The notes: generated by a model from the sequence alone, not told the origin. A stretch of DNA of 64,000 nucleotides from Paenibacillus sp. HB172176 (GCF_011947265.1 NZ_JAATHD010000001.1:62001-126000), one strand, 5' to 3'; positions 44,565 to 54,084 are shown, counted from the first letter of the stretch. Numbers and translations: made by a program.

Positions 44565-46297
44565 ATCGCAGTCTCCTTTCTATGCTGGCGGATAGGCAAG
44601 GTTAACGTCACAGTCGTACCTTGATTCGGAGTGCTTTCTATATTCATACCGGCTTTGTAGCCATAAAAGGATTCAAGCATGGACCTGACATAACGAAGTC
44701 CGATGCCCCAGCCCGTCTGCTGTTGATCCGGCGTATCGCGCTGCAGCATGGCAAGCGTCTCATGACTCAGACCTTTGCCGTCATCGCTAATCATGATACG
44801 TACCATCTGCGTCGTTTCTTCGAGCGAAATGGATATTTCGAGCTTGCCGTTATCGTCAAGGCCATGGCAGACGGCGTTCTCTACGATGGGCTGCAGGATG
44901 AATCTTGCGACGGGATAATCGAGATAGGGCCCGTCCGCAATATCCAGGCTCACCGTGAAATCATGCCGCATCTGCTGCAGCTCCAGATAGGTTCGCATGA
45001 CCGCTATTTCTGATCGGAAGGTCGACGTCTCCTCTGATTTCCCCAAGTTGTAGCTAAGCAGAAAAATCATCGAGGAGACGAACTTCTCGATATCCGGCTG
45101 CTTATGCATAGCCGCCAGCCATCGTACCGAATTGAGCGTATTCATCAGAAAATGCGGGTTGATCTGGTAAGCCAGCTTCTCGATTTCAAGCTGATGACGT
45201 CGCTTCTCCTTCTTCTCCACATCGATAATCAGCTGTTGGATTTGCCTCTTCATCACATTAAATTGATCGAATATCCGATCGAATTCATCGATTCCCGTAT
45301 GATAGTGACTGGAGCTCATGTTTCCCTTGCCGAATGTGCGCATTTCCTTCTCGATCAAGCGGAATGGTCGGTTAATGAGCCTCCGCAGCAACAGCGTGAA
45401 CAGGAACATCATCAGGAGGGCGACGGCGAGTATCCAATACATATGATTCTTCCAGGTGTAGAGCTCGTGATTGTAGTAGGAGACGGGAAGAAGCAGCGAG
45501 ATGCCGTAGCCGTAATCGCCCGTCATCCGGTTCCAGATGTATCCTTCCATCTCGCCGGATTGTCCGCTCATAACGAGATGCTGGCCGTCAGCAATAGCAT
45601 CCCGATTGCTGCTATAGGTGATGAAGCCCTTTGTGTCGGTGAAAGCAAGCGTATAGGGCATCATCACATTGTCTGAGGGTGTATTCATTGTGATGGCGCT
45701 GTCCGACTTGGCTTCCACATAAACGATCAGCTGTGTTCCGTCCGAGAATTCAACCTCCCGCGTCACCGATATCACCAGATCATCGCTGAAGCGGCATAAG
45801 GATCGGTGCGGCGATTGATAGCTCAGTTCTCCGGTGTCGGCAACGCTCGGCAAGTCATGCAGCTCGAAGTCGCCGCGCAGCGGCAAATTCGAATAGGGCG
45901 TCTCCCCGCTTGCGGGATCGTAATACATGACCAGCTCCATTGCCGGATTCGAGAACGTAATCAGCCCGATATTGTAGGCGATATCGCGCGAGAGAATACG
46001 CTGACTGTACGTATCCTTGGTTAAAATATACGCATCCATGAGATTGCCCACCGTGCCTTCCGGCGTCATCTGCTGCGTAACTTGAAGCAGATTGGTGTAC
46101 ATCTGGTTTAATTTTGACGTTTGCTGATCGAGGTCAAACGCCATAGAGGTTTTGATCTTATCGCGTTGCATCGTGTAAATCGCATTGTAGGAGACAGACG
46201 CCATCAAGACAGCGCTTCCAACAAAGCCGATGGTCAAATATACCATGATTCGTTTGCGAAGAGAGGAGAAAACAAAAGGATTGCGCAACATGGACAT
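44561..46297 (-). CDS. YesM-like sensor histidine kinase
   Basis: About 579 residues: TM1 (~16-38), extracytoplasmic Cache-like sensor, TM2 (~284-305), HAMP (~306-358), His-kinase domain with the phosphorylated His in NPHFLMNTLNSVRWL (~379), then HATPase (N box ENAVCHGL, ~470; G1 DDGKGL, ~504). It signals to the YesN-like regulator whose start overlaps its stop. A longer start at 46354 exists, but ATG 46297 has AGGAAGAGGAG directly upstream and matches family N-termini; ATG 46291 is also possible. The signal is probably an oligosaccharide or a product of the associated importer. Confidence 0.92.
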   Translation of the reverse strand: MSMLRNPFVFSSLRKRIMVYLTIGFVGSAVLMASVSYNAIYTMQRDKIKTSMAFDLDQQTSKLNQMYTNLLQVTQQMTPEGTVGNLMDAYILTKDTYSQRILSRDIAYNIGLITFSNPAMELVMYYDPASGETPYSNLPLRGDFELHDLPSVADTGELSYQSPHRSLCRFSDDLVISVTREVEFSDGTQLIVYVEAKSDSAITMNTPSDNVMMPYTLAFTDTKGFITYSSNRDAIADGQHLVMSGQSGEMEGYIWNRMTGDYGYGISLLLPVSYYNHELYTWKNHMYWILAVALLMMFLFTLLLRRLINRPFRLIEKEMRTFGKGNMSSSHYHTGIDEFDRIFDQFNVMKRQIQQLIIDVEKKEKRRHQLEIEKLAYQINPHFLMNTLNSVRWLAAMHKQPDIEKFVSSMIFLLSYNLGKSEETSTFRSEIAVMRTYLELQQMRHDFTVSLDIADGPYLDYPVARFILQPIVENAVCHGLDDNGKLEISISLEETTQMVRIMISDDGKGLSHETLAMLQRDTPDQQQTGWGIGLRYVRSMLESFYGYKAGMNIESTPNQGTTVTLTLPIRQHRKETAI

Positions 46298-46528
46298 GAA
46301 GCTCCTCTTCCTTTCTGCGGATTGTGCGAATTTCAACCAGCGCATGCCGTACATCTTCACCACCTCACATAGAAGTCTGTATCCCTATTCGCTGTTCAGT
46401 AGATTTATCCTCCTCTTTATTTTTCACATGGCTTCTCGTTTTTTTCGTATACTATGATTATAATCGATCCAATTCTTTTATTGGTCTTATATTAATTGTG
46501 ATTTAATGGAATTAAGGGGGAGTGGCGG

Positions 46529-47824
46529 TTGTCCGCGTTGAAAGGTACAGAACGAAATCGAGAAAGCACTATCGGGTTATTGTCAGCCATTTCGATTGGC
46601 ATAGGAGGAATGGTTGGGGGAGGCATATTTGCGGTTTTGGGATTATCTGTGCAATATGCCAAAGGCGGAACGCCGTTAGCCTTTTTGTTTGGCGGCATTA
46701 TTGCCTTGATAACGTCCTATTCCTATGCAAAGTTGTCGGTTCGCTATCCATCGGAGGGCGGGACTGTCGAATTTCTCAATCAGGCATTCGGGAAAGGATT
46801 GTTTAGCGGGGCGCTGAATATCTTGTTATGGCTTAGCTATATCGTCATGCTATCGTTGTATGCGAGCGCCTTTAGCAGCTACGGAGCTGTATTTCTTCCC
46901 GAAGATGGGACGAATATGTGGAAGCATATACTGGTTACCGCGGTGGTGCTGCTTTTTACCGTTCTCAACATCAGCAGCTCCAAGCTTGTAGGGAAGTCGG
47001 AGGAATGGATCGTCCTTTTTAAAGTTATTATTCTATTCGTATTCATCGGAGCGGGATTTTGGACGATTGATTGGCACAGTATGGAGCCTGCGGAGTGGTC
47101 GAATCCCTTCCGCATGATAGCGGGGGCGATGATTATCTTCCTTGCCTACGAAGGCTTCGAGCTGATTGCCAATACTGCCGGGGATGTGAAGAATGCGGCT
47201 CGCAATTTGCCCCGCGCCTATTATGCTGCGGTCGGATTCGTGATTTTGCTCTACATAGCTATTTCAATGGTTACCGTAGGAAATCTTTCATTCGCGGCTA
47301 TAGCGGAAGCTGAGGATTACGCGCTGGCAATGGCGGCGAAGCCGTTTCTGGGCGCGTTCGGCTTCACGTTAATCGCGATCGCAGCCGTATTATCTACGGC
47401 CTCGGCTATTAACGCGACATTGTACGGGGCGGCAAGAGTAAGCTATGTGATCGCGAAAGACGGGGAATTGCCGGCTTTTCTCGAACGGAACGTGTGGAGG
47501 CGTCCCATACAAGGACTTCTCATTACGACCGGTCTAACGATCGTGTTCGCTAATAGCTTTGATCTATCCAGTATATCCACAATGGGCAGCGCCGGATTTC
47601 TCATTCTATTCGCCGCCGTGAATGGCGCAAACCTCAAGCTTCGACTTCAAACGAAAAGTCAATATTGGATTCCGCTGACGGGAATCTTGCTCTGCTGCAT
47701 CGCATTAGTCGTTCTTCTGCTGCATGCATGGCTGGAGGCGCCGGAGCAATTGTGGATTGTAGCGGTCATGGTCGGGTTGTCGTTCTTGATCGAGTGGATG
47801 TTTCGAAAGCAGCGGCAACCATGA
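46529..47824 (+). CDS. APC-family amino acid/amine permease
   Basis: 431 residues with about 12 hydrophobic segments. The N-terminus ISIGIGGMVGGGIFAVLGLS is the helix-1 motif of the APC superfamily, and RVSYVIAKDGELPAFL is the typical loop (~300). Similar proteins move amino acids or polyamines by proton symport. The start is TTG 46529, 6 nt after AAGGGGGAG. It is monocistronic by appearance; a TATAAT at 46459-46464 lacks a good -35. The gene converges on none of the sugar systems; no link is evident. Confidence 0.85.
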   Translation: MSALKGTERNRESTIGLLSAISIGIGGMVGGGIFAVLGLSVQYAKGGTPLAFLFGGIIALITSYSYAKLSVRYPSEGGTVEFLNQAFGKGLFSGALNILLWLSYIVMLSLYASAFSSYGAVFLPEDGTNMWKHILVTAVVLLFTVLNISSSKLVGKSEEWIVLFKVIILFVFIGAGFWTIDWHSMEPAEWSNPFRMIAGAMIIFLAYEGFELIANTAGDVKNAARNLPRAYYAAVGFVILLYIAISMVTVGNLSFAAIAEAEDYALAMAAKPFLGAFGFTLIAIAAVLSTASAINATLYGAARVSYVIAKDGELPAFLERNVWRRPIQGLLITTGLTIVFANSFDLSSISTMGSAGFLILFAAVNGANLKLRLQTKSQYWIPLTGILLCCIALVVLLLHAWLEAPEQLWIVAVMVGLSFLIEWMFRKQRQP

Positions 47825-47843
47825 ATTTCGGTTTGGCCATCTA

Positions 47844-47852
47844 TGCTATAAT
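47844..47852 (+). promoter_or_regulatory. Extended -10 promoter of the MscS gene
   Basis: TATAAT (47847-47852) is preceded by TGC, giving TGnTATAAT. It lies after the permease stop and 35 bp before the channel's start codon. Confidence 0.6.
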
Positions 47853-47886
47853 AGTGTCTAATGTTGTGAAGAGAGGGGATGAGAAG

Positions 47887-48696
47887 ATGGATTGGACGAA
47901 TCATATCGTTCCGATCGTGGAGAAGATTGCGCTTGCGATTGTCGTTCTCCTTGTCGGTTGGAGCGTTATCAAATGGACATCGAGCTGGGTAGGCGCGAAG
48001 ATTGAAAGATCCAAAATGGATGATAATCTTAAACCGTTTCTTACGACCATGATCAGCGCATGCCTCAAGGTGCTGCTGGTATTGTCGGTTATTCGAATTG
48101 TGGGTATCGACACGACGTCGTTTGTTGCCGTCATCGCGGCTGCGGGCTTTGCGATCGGACTAGCCTTTCAAGGCTCGTTGTCAAACTTCGCGGGAGGGGT
48201 GCTGCTTCTAACCTTGCGTCCGTTCAAGAACGGCGATTATATCGAAGCGGCCGGATACAGCGGCACGGTCAAGGCGATTCAGATTCTGTACACGGAGTTG
48301 AATACGCCGGATAACAAGGTGATCTTCATACCGAACGGAAGCTTGTCCAATGAGGGAATTACGAATTATTCGGTAAGGGACACTAGACGCGTCGATTTCA
48401 AGTTCGGCATTGGCTATGAGCAGGATTTCCGAAGAGCGATTCGCCTGCTGGATGAGATCGTTCGCCAGCATGAGCTGGTCCTGCAGGATCCGGAGCCGTT
48501 CGTGCGGATGTCGGAGCAGGCGGACAGCGCGATTATCATTACGGTTCGGGCGTGGACGCAATCGGCGGACTATTGGACGGTCTATCACGACATCATGGAG
48601 ATCGTGAAGGAGCGTTTCGACGAGGAGAATATCTCGATTCCGTTCCCGCAAATGGATCTTCATGTGCATCAAAGCTCGCAGAAGCAGTCCTCGTAG
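47887..48696 (+). CDS. Small-conductance mechanosensitive channel (MscS family)
   Basis: 270 residues. Three N-terminal TM helices end in the pore helix, with AAAGFAIGLAFQGSLSNFAGG (~80-100), the glycine/alanine-rich TM3 of MscS. The beta domain RPFKNGDYIEAAGYSGTV follows. It opens on hypo-osmotic shock to release solutes. ATG 47887 has GAGAGGGG upstream. The longer open frame to 47665 overlaps the permease gene and is not used. Its own extended -10 promoter lies at 47844-47852, and a terminator follows. Confidence 0.93.
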   Translation: MDWTNHIVPIVEKIALAIVVLLVGWSVIKWTSSWVGAKIERSKMDDNLKPFLTTMISACLKVLLVLSVIRIVGIDTTSFVAVIAAAGFAIGLAFQGSLSNFAGGVLLLTLRPFKNGDYIEAAGYSGTVKAIQILYTELNTPDNKVIFIPNGSLSNEGITNYSVRDTRRVDFKFGIGYEQDFRRAIRLLDEIVRQHELVLQDPEPFVRMSEQADSAIIITVRAWTQSADYWTVYHDIMEIVKERFDEENISIPFPQMDLHVHQSSQKQSS

Positions 48697-48725
48697 TGGG
48701 ACAACACATTTGCATGCGAAAAACG

Positions 48726-48769
48726 GAAGACAGACTCGGCATGCCTTGTGTCAGGTCTGTCTTCTTTTT
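48726..48769. terminator. Terminator between convergent genes
   Basis: GAAGACAGAC (48726-48735) pairs with GTCTGTCTTC (48755-48764), followed by TTTTT. It serves the MscS gene and possibly the convergent hydrolase. Confidence 0.85.
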
Positions 48770-48789
48770 GAAGCATGGATGCAGGAGGT

Positions 48790-49929
48790 TTACTGCTTCA
48801 AGCAAGCATACACGATATTTTTCAACCGCGGATGCACGTACGGCTCCTGGTTGTTCAGCAAATGCTGCGCATACATAATCGTGAGCTGCGATTCGGGATC
48901 GATGACGGCGAGGCAGCCAGCGGCGCCGCCCCAGCCGAATTCGCCGAGCGGACTGAGCATGCCGCTTCTTGCCTTCGAGACATGCGTTCTGACGCCGAGC
49001 CCATAGCCGTACCCCGCCATATGCTCCCAATTGAAATCGCTTCGCATTGGCTCTGTCAGATGATCCGTCCGCATCAGATCCACCGTAGCAGGCGAGAGGA
49101 TGCAAACGCCCTCAGGGCTGGTTCCCCGATTGGTCAAAGCGTTCAGAAACTTAACATAATCGCTGACGGTGGACATAAGACCCGCACCGCCGCTCTCGAA
49201 CTTCACTCCGATGCCGTAACCGTTCCCGTCCCGGCGCACGGCTTTGCCCGTCGCGTCGTCGAATGCGTATTGCGGAACAAATCGGGCCTGCTGTTCTTCG
49301 GTGAGACGGAATCCTGTGTCGTTCATGCCAAGCGGTCCGGTAATCTCCTCGCGAACATATTCTCCGAAGGATTTGCCGTCGACGGCCTCAATCAGCGCCC
49401 CCAGAATATCATGGCATAAGCTGTAGTTCCAATGCGTTCCCGGTTCGAACAGGAGCGGAACCTTCGCCATTGCCTTCGCGAAATCGCGGGTAGGCACATC
49501 TCCATTCGATGATTGAATTAATTCTTGAATGGCCGGTGCGTTCAGATCGTAGGAGAAGCCGGCTGTCATGGTGAACAGGTCGCGCACGGTAATCGGGCGC
49601 TGAGCTTTCTCCAGTACGGTACCGCCGTTCGGAAGCGTTCTGCGCAAGGACATCTCGGCGAATTCCGGCATGTAATTCGACAAGGGCTCGCCAAGCACCA
49701 GCTTTCCTTTCTCCACGAGTTGCAGCGCTGCTGTGCAGGTCAAGATTTTGGTCATGGAATAAAGATTAAAGATAGCGCCGTCCTCGATAGGCAGCTTGTC
49801 CTCCAGATTGGCGTACCCATTCCGATATTGAAATACGGTCTCGTTGCGGTGCATAATACGCACCTCCGCCCAAGGAATGCGCCAAGCGGTAATGTGGTCG
49901 ATGAATAGGGACAGCGGCTTGAAGTTCAT
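48790..49929 (-). CDS. Serine hydrolase, class C beta-lactamase/esterase-like
   Basis: 379 residues of the beta-lactamase (PF00144-type) group. The SxxK motif is SMTK (~48), YSLC is at ~150 in the YxN position, and the C-terminal HTG-like site is less clear by eye. Similar proteins are esterases, DD-peptidases or amidases rather than true lactamases; there is no signal peptide, so it is cytosolic. The start is taken as ATG 49929; AAAGGAG lies 13 nt upstream, a long spacing. It is divergent from the iron importer; its promoter would face away from the Fur box. Confidence 0.85.
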   Translation of the reverse strand: MNFKPLSLFIDHITAWRIPWAEVRIMHRNETVFQYRNGYANLEDKLPIEDGAIFNLYSMTKILTCTAALQLVEKGKLVLGEPLSNYMPEFAEMSLRRTLPNGGTVLEKAQRPITVRDLFTMTAGFSYDLNAPAIQELIQSSNGDVPTRDFAKAMAKVPLLFEPGTHWNYSLCHDILGALIEAVDGKSFGEYVREEITGPLGMNDTGFRLTEEQQARFVPQYAFDDATGKAVRRDGNGYGIGVKFESGGAGLMSTVSDYVKFLNALTNRGTSPEGVCILSPATVDLMRTDHLTEPMRSDFNWEHMAGYGYGLGVRTHVSKARSGMLSPLGEFGWGGAAGCLAVIDPESQLTIMYAQHLLNNQEPYVHPRLKNIVYACLKQ

Positions 49930-49992
49930 GATTGGTCTTGGTCTCCTTTGTGTCAAGATATCTCTTCCTCATTATAAATTTCATGCTAAAGG

Positions 49993-50041
49993 TTGACAAT
50001 CGGAGAAACTTCGCCTATTATCGATAATGATAATCGTTATC
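49993..50041 (+). promoter_or_regulatory. Consensus promoter with Fur box
   Basis: TTGACA (49993-49998), a 17-bp spacer and TATTAT (50016-50021) form a near-perfect sigma-A promoter. GATAATGATAATCGTTATC (50023-50041) matches 18 of 19 bases of the Fur-box consensus and lies directly after the -10, over the likely start site. Iron-loaded Fur should repress the siderophore importer. Confidence 0.93.
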
Positions 50042-50086
50042 ATATATAGGATAGTGAAATTTAAAAATCATTGGGGGAAGAGAAAC

Positions 50087-51139
50087 ATGCTTAATCAGTC
50101 TAAGCTGCAAAAGTTCTACATACGTACCGGAATGGTGATGCTAACGGCCGTATTCATGCTGATCCTGGCCGCATGCGGGCAGTCGAACGAGACGAACGAA
50201 GGGGAACGGAATACGGAGCAAGCAACCTCCGAAACAGCAGGGGCAGGAAGTGAAGAAAGCGATCAAAATCTTGTTCTTGAGGGCTCGTTTGAAGATGTGA
50301 CATTGCCTGCTCCGGCCAAACGCGTCGTTGCGCTGGAGTGGAAGTATGCGGAGGAATTAATTACGCTTGGGCTGCAGCCGGTCGGGGTTGCCGACATTGA
50401 AGGCTATAACAAATGGATGACTGTCGAGTCCCAATTAGGCTCGGAGGTCGTGGATGTGGGAACGCGCCAGGAACCGAGTCTGGAGGAAATTGCGGCGCTC
50501 GAGCCGGACCTGATCATTGCGCCCCAAACTCGCCATGAAGCGATTATTAAGGAATTGCAAGCGATAGCGCCAACCGTACTGTTCAATCCTTATCAGGATG
50601 AGAATGGGCCGGATCAGTACAGCGAAATGGAACAAACCTTCCGGACAATCGCGAAAGCGGTTGGCAAGACGGAAGAGGGGGAGGAAGCTCTGGATCATCT
50701 GCAGCAGAAATATGACGCTGCGGCTAAAATCATCGAGGAATCCGATCTGAAGAGCCGCGAATTCGTTCTGGCATCGGCGTACAGCTCGCAGAATACGCCC
50801 ACTCTTCGAATCTTTACGGATAACGGAATGGCAACTCAGATTTTGGAGAAAATAGGGCTTGAAAATAAATATCATTCCGATGCGTTCGAAATTTACGGGT
50901 ATACGCAAACAACAGTGGAGGCATTGCCGGAATTGGAGGAGGCAAATTTCCTCTATATTGTTCAGGATGACGATAACGTGTTCGAAAATCAGTTGAAAGA
51001 TAATCCGGTATGGACGAACCTCGCATTTGTCAAGGAAGATCGGACCTATTCTCTTGGCGCCGACACCTGGATGTACGGGGGGCCGCTCTCTGCGGAAGTG
51101 CTCGTGGACAAGGTACTGAAAACCATGGTGAACAAGTAA
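50087..51139 (+). CDS. Iron-siderophore binding lipoprotein (FecB/FhuD type)
   Basis: 350 residues. The signal ends in LILAACGQ, with the lipidated Cys at ~30. PAKRVVALEWKYAEELITLGLQ and PDLIIAPQTRHEAII are typical of class III siderophore-binding proteins. ATG 50087 follows GGGGGAAGAG; an ATG at 50027 lies inside the Fur box and is rejected. The permease starts 1 bp after its stop. The exact siderophore cannot be told; hydroxamate or citrate types are likely. Confidence 0.92.
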   Translation: MLNQSKLQKFYIRTGMVMLTAVFMLILAACGQSNETNEGERNTEQATSETAGAGSEESDQNLVLEGSFEDVTLPAPAKRVVALEWKYAEELITLGLQPVGVADIEGYNKWMTVESQLGSEVVDVGTRQEPSLEEIAALEPDLIIAPQTRHEAIIKELQAIAPTVLFNPYQDENGPDQYSEMEQTFRTIAKAVGKTEEGEEALDHLQQKYDAAAKIIEESDLKSREFVLASAYSSQNTPTLRIFTDNGMATQILEKIGLENKYHSDAFEIYGYTQTTVEALPELEEANFLYIVQDDDNVFENQLKDNPVWTNLAFVKEDRTYSLGADTWMYGGPLSAEVLVDKVLKTMVNK

Positions 51140-51140
51140 C

Positions 51141-53246
51141 ATGAAAGTAAGAAAGAACATAAGGGAAAGTCAACGAAGCGGAGACGGCTTGGTGCAAACC
51201 GGGCCGTTCCGCTTTGTCCAGGCATGGAGGGGAACGCTCTTCTGCTTCGTCATGCTGCTGCTTCTGGCGACAATCGCTTTGCTGCAGCTGACGCAGGGCA
51301 GGGCGGCGTCTGTCGGCTTCTTCACCGTGTTCGAGGCTTGGACTACGCCAGCGGCGGAGCGGGAATTGGCTCATCATATCGTGCTTGGCATACGGCTGCC
51401 GCGAGCAGTGCTTGGCATGTTGACTGGCGGAGCGCTGGCCGTTTCCGGCGTTCTCCTGCAGACGTTAACGCGCAATCCAATTGCATCCGGGGGGACGCTT
51501 GGCATTAATGCCGGAGCCCATATGGCCGTTATAGCGGGCACGATATTTTTTCCTGCCGCGACCGCTGGCTATTCGCTGCCGCTGGCGGCTGCGGGAGGTC
51601 TTGGAGCGGCGCTTTTCGTCTATGCCGCAGCAGGCGGGATGAAGGCGACTCCGGTGCGGATGGCGCTGGCCGGCATGGCTACGGCTCTGGCAATGGGGGC
51701 CGTGACAGGAGCCTTGCAGCTTCTGTATGAAAACGAGACAACAGGACTTTTTCTATGGGGCTCGGGCACTTTGATTCAGATTGATTGGAGCGGGGTGCGC
51801 TTTGTATGGCCATGGATTGCGGCAGGCACGATGGCAGCGTTCCTCATGGCGCGTCCTCTGGATTTGCTGCTGCTCGGAGAAGAGACCGGGCGCTCGCTTG
51901 GTCAACGAATCGGCATTACGCGTCTGCTGGTCTTGCTCACCGCAATAGGTCTTGCCGCAGCTTCAGTCAGCGTCGTTGGTCCAATTGGCTTCGTCGGGCT
52001 GATCGCGCCGCATTTGATACGATTAATCGGCGTGCGGCGCCATCGCTCGCTGCTCTTGTTATCCTTCTTGGCGGGGGCCGTTATTCTGTCCGGCTCAGAT
52101 CTTGTTGTGCTTGTGCTGGAAAGCCGTTTCGGACTTGTTCCCGTTGGAGCCATTACTGCCTTGATAGGCGGGCCTTTGCTCATTTGGCTTATTCTGCGAA
52201 TGGGACGCAGCCGCACAATGGGCGGGGAGAACGGAGGCACTGTGTATCGCGGAGCCGGTCAACGCCTATCGCTGCCTGTTGCAAGCTCCGTGATTGCTGT
52301 GCTGCTCATTGCGGCTATGGGAGCCGGACTGGCCCTGGGAAGTCTGCGCTTTCCATTGGACGAATTGTTCGCTGTGTTGACGGGAGACGGAAGCAAGCTG
52401 GCGAGGACCATCATCTTGGAGCAACGTCTTCCGCGCACGCTCGTCGCGGCGCTCGCCGGGGCGGCTTTGGCGGTAAGCGGTCTGCTTCTGCAAGGGATCG
52501 TGCGCAACCCGCTCGCGGATCCTTCCATTGTCGGCATTACATCCGGCGCAGGAATGGGCGCTCTGCTGCTATTAATCGCTTGGCCGCAGCTGCCGGTCGG
52601 CTGGATTCCCGCAGCAGCCTTCGCAGGAGGCCTGTTGGCGGCGGCCATTGTCTATTTGTTCGCGCTGCGAAATAAGCTGCAGCCCATTACGCTTGCCTTG
52701 ATCGGGATCGCCGTCTCTGCATGCGGATCGGCCTTTATTCAAATGCTGGTCGTGAAGGCTCAGCTGCGTGTCGCGGCAGCTCTGGCATGGCTTGCCGGTA
52801 GTACCTATGCCCGAGGCTGGAGCGAAGTCGCGTTGCTCGCCGCTTGGCCGATCATTCTCATTCCGCTCGGCTGGCTGTTGGCGCGTCGACTTGATTTGCT
52901 CGCGCTCGGAGATATCTCCTCTGTGGGGCTTGGCCTCCGTATAACCCGCACGCGCTTGCAGGTTATGATGATTGCGGTTGCTCTTGCATCGGCTGCCGTT
53001 GCCATAGTCGGTACGGTCGGCTTCGTCGGATTAATGGCGCCGCACGCAGCCAGACTTATTGCCGGCAACCGACATCGAAGCTTGTTCCCGCTGGCTGCAA
53101 TGCTCGGGGCGCTCTTGCTTGTGTCCGCCGATTGGTTCGGACGCATCGCGCTTGCTCCGAAGGAGATTCCTTCCGGTCTTGTCGTTGCCTTGCTGGGCGC
53201 TCCGTATTTGCTCTGGCTCATGCGAGAACGTCGAAGCAAGGGATAG
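51141..53246 (+). CDS. Fused iron-siderophore permease (FhuB-like)
   Basis: 701 residues made of two FecCD permease modules in tandem (~40-370 and ~390-700). Each has the motif that contacts the ATPase: GFVGLIAPHLIRLIG in the first and GFVGLMAPHAARLIAG in the second. RNPIASGGTLGINAGA and RNPLADPSIVGITSGA are the paired module starts. Many Firmicutes use two separate permeases; a fused one resembles FhuB. No ATPase gene follows; the next gene is tetR on the other strand. The ATPase must be encoded elsewhere. It is co-transcribed with the binding protein under the Fur box. Confidence 0.92.
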   Translation: MKVRKNIRESQRSGDGLVQTGPFRFVQAWRGTLFCFVMLLLLATIALLQLTQGRAASVGFFTVFEAWTTPAAERELAHHIVLGIRLPRAVLGMLTGGALAVSGVLLQTLTRNPIASGGTLGINAGAHMAVIAGTIFFPAATAGYSLPLAAAGGLGAALFVYAAAGGMKATPVRMALAGMATALAMGAVTGALQLLYENETTGLFLWGSGTLIQIDWSGVRFVWPWIAAGTMAAFLMARPLDLLLLGEETGRSLGQRIGITRLLVLLTAIGLAAASVSVVGPIGFVGLIAPHLIRLIGVRRHRSLLLLSFLAGAVILSGSDLVVLVLESRFGLVPVGAITALIGGPLLIWLILRMGRSRTMGGENGGTVYRGAGQRLSLPVASSVIAVLLIAAMGAGLALGSLRFPLDELFAVLTGDGSKLARTIILEQRLPRTLVAALAGAALAVSGLLLQGIVRNPLADPSIVGITSGAGMGALLLLIAWPQLPVGWIPAAAFAGGLLAAAIVYLFALRNKLQPITLALIGIAVSACGSAFIQMLVVKAQLRVAAALAWLAGSTYARGWSEVALLAAWPIILIPLGWLLARRLDLLALGDISSVGLGLRITRTRLQVMMIAVALASAAVAIVGTVGFVGLMAPHAARLIAGNRHRSLFPLAAMLGALLLVSADWFGRIALAPKEIPSGLVVALLGAPYLLWLMRERRSKG

Positions 53247-53270
53247 CCGCTATTTTGTTTATGCCCAAAG

Positions 53271-53309
53271 GCCGATTGCCTCAGACGGAGCAGTCAGGGA
53301 GCAATCGGC
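53271..53309 (+). terminator. Hairpin after the permease gene
   Basis: GCCGATTGC (53271-53279) pairs with GCAATCGGC (53301-53309). No T-run follows, so it is a weak or factor-dependent terminator. Confidence 0.4.
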
Positions 53310-53334
53310 TGAACGGCGTGCGCGATTTGCTGTT

Positions 53335-53910
53335 TTATTTTGCTCGAATGCCCTCGAAAGCCGTATTCACAAGCTGCTCCATATAGGAGCGGTCAATAGT
53401 CTCTCCGGTTACTAGCATTCGATAGAAAATCGGACCGTAGATGAGATCGATGCAGACGGCAGGATCGACATCCGCCTTCAACTCTCCCCGCTGAATTCCC
53501 TGCTCCAGCAATCCCCTTGCTTCGACCCTTCTTGGCTGAAAATACCTTGTTCGATAAGCCTCCGCAAGTCCCGGGTCGAACTGACCTTCGCCGATAAGCT
53601 CCTTGATGACCATGCCTTCGCGGCTGTTGAGAAATAACGCGACATTCGTTGCATGAATAAGGATGTCCTCGTAGATAGATCCCGTATTCGGTACGGGCAG
53701 CCTCTCGGATGCGGCGCCGAGATATCCGTCCATGACGACCGCGGCCTTGTTGGGCCACCACTTGTAGATGGTCGCCTTGCTAACCTTGGCTTCTTCGGCT
53801 ATTTTCTCCACCGTGACATTCCCAAAGCCTTCGCTGAGCAGCAGATCATACGCTGCTGTCAGTATCGCCTTCTGCGTCTCCATGTTGCGCGGTCTTCCTC
53901 GTTTGCCCAT
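53335..53910 (-). CDS. TetR/AcrR-family repressor
   Basis: 191 residues. The N-terminal helix-turn-helix (VTVEKIAEEAKVSKATIYKW, ~35-54) is typical; the C-terminal domain binds an unknown ligand. ATG 53910 is preceded by AGGAGGTGG. It is divergent from an MFS exporter at 54085 with repeated operator-like elements between. It most likely represses itself and that exporter until a toxic compound binds. Confidence 0.92.
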   Translation of the reverse strand: MGKRGRPRNMETQKAILTAAYDLLLSEGFGNVTVEKIAEEAKVSKATIYKWWPNKAAVVMDGYLGAASERLPVPNTGSIYEDILIHATNVALFLNSREGMVIKELIGEGQFDPGLAEAYRTRYFQPRRVEARGLLEQGIQRGELKADVDPAVCIDLIYGPIFYRMLVTGETIDRSYMEQLVNTAFEGIRAK

Positions 53911-53937
53911 TATGCCACCTCCTGATACATAGATACG

Positions 53938-54045
53938 ATACGTACAGTATACCTAAACCTGGATTCATTTGAAATTGCTTATTTACAAAACAATACGTTC
54001 AGTATATTATTAATTCATAATTACTGTCCGAAGCGTTCAGTAATT
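53938..54045. promoter_or_regulatory. Repeated TetR-type operator elements
   Basis: ATACGTACAGTAT (53938-53950) and ATACGTTCAGTAT (53993-54005) are two copies of a motif with ATAC/GTAT ends. A degenerate third copy, AGCGTTCAGTAAT, lies at ~54032-54044 within a further inverted repeat, AATTACTG (54019-54026) and CAGTAATT (54038-54045). All lie between the divergent tetR and MFS starts. Confidence 0.75.
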
Positions 54046-54084
54046 CACCCGAATGGTATTTTATTTTATGGAGGTTGTTAGCAG

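Noticed and set aside
47665..47886. An N-terminal extension of the MscS protein
   Set aside because: The extra 74 codons overlap the permease gene in another frame. ATG 47887 has its own ribosome site and fits MscS length.
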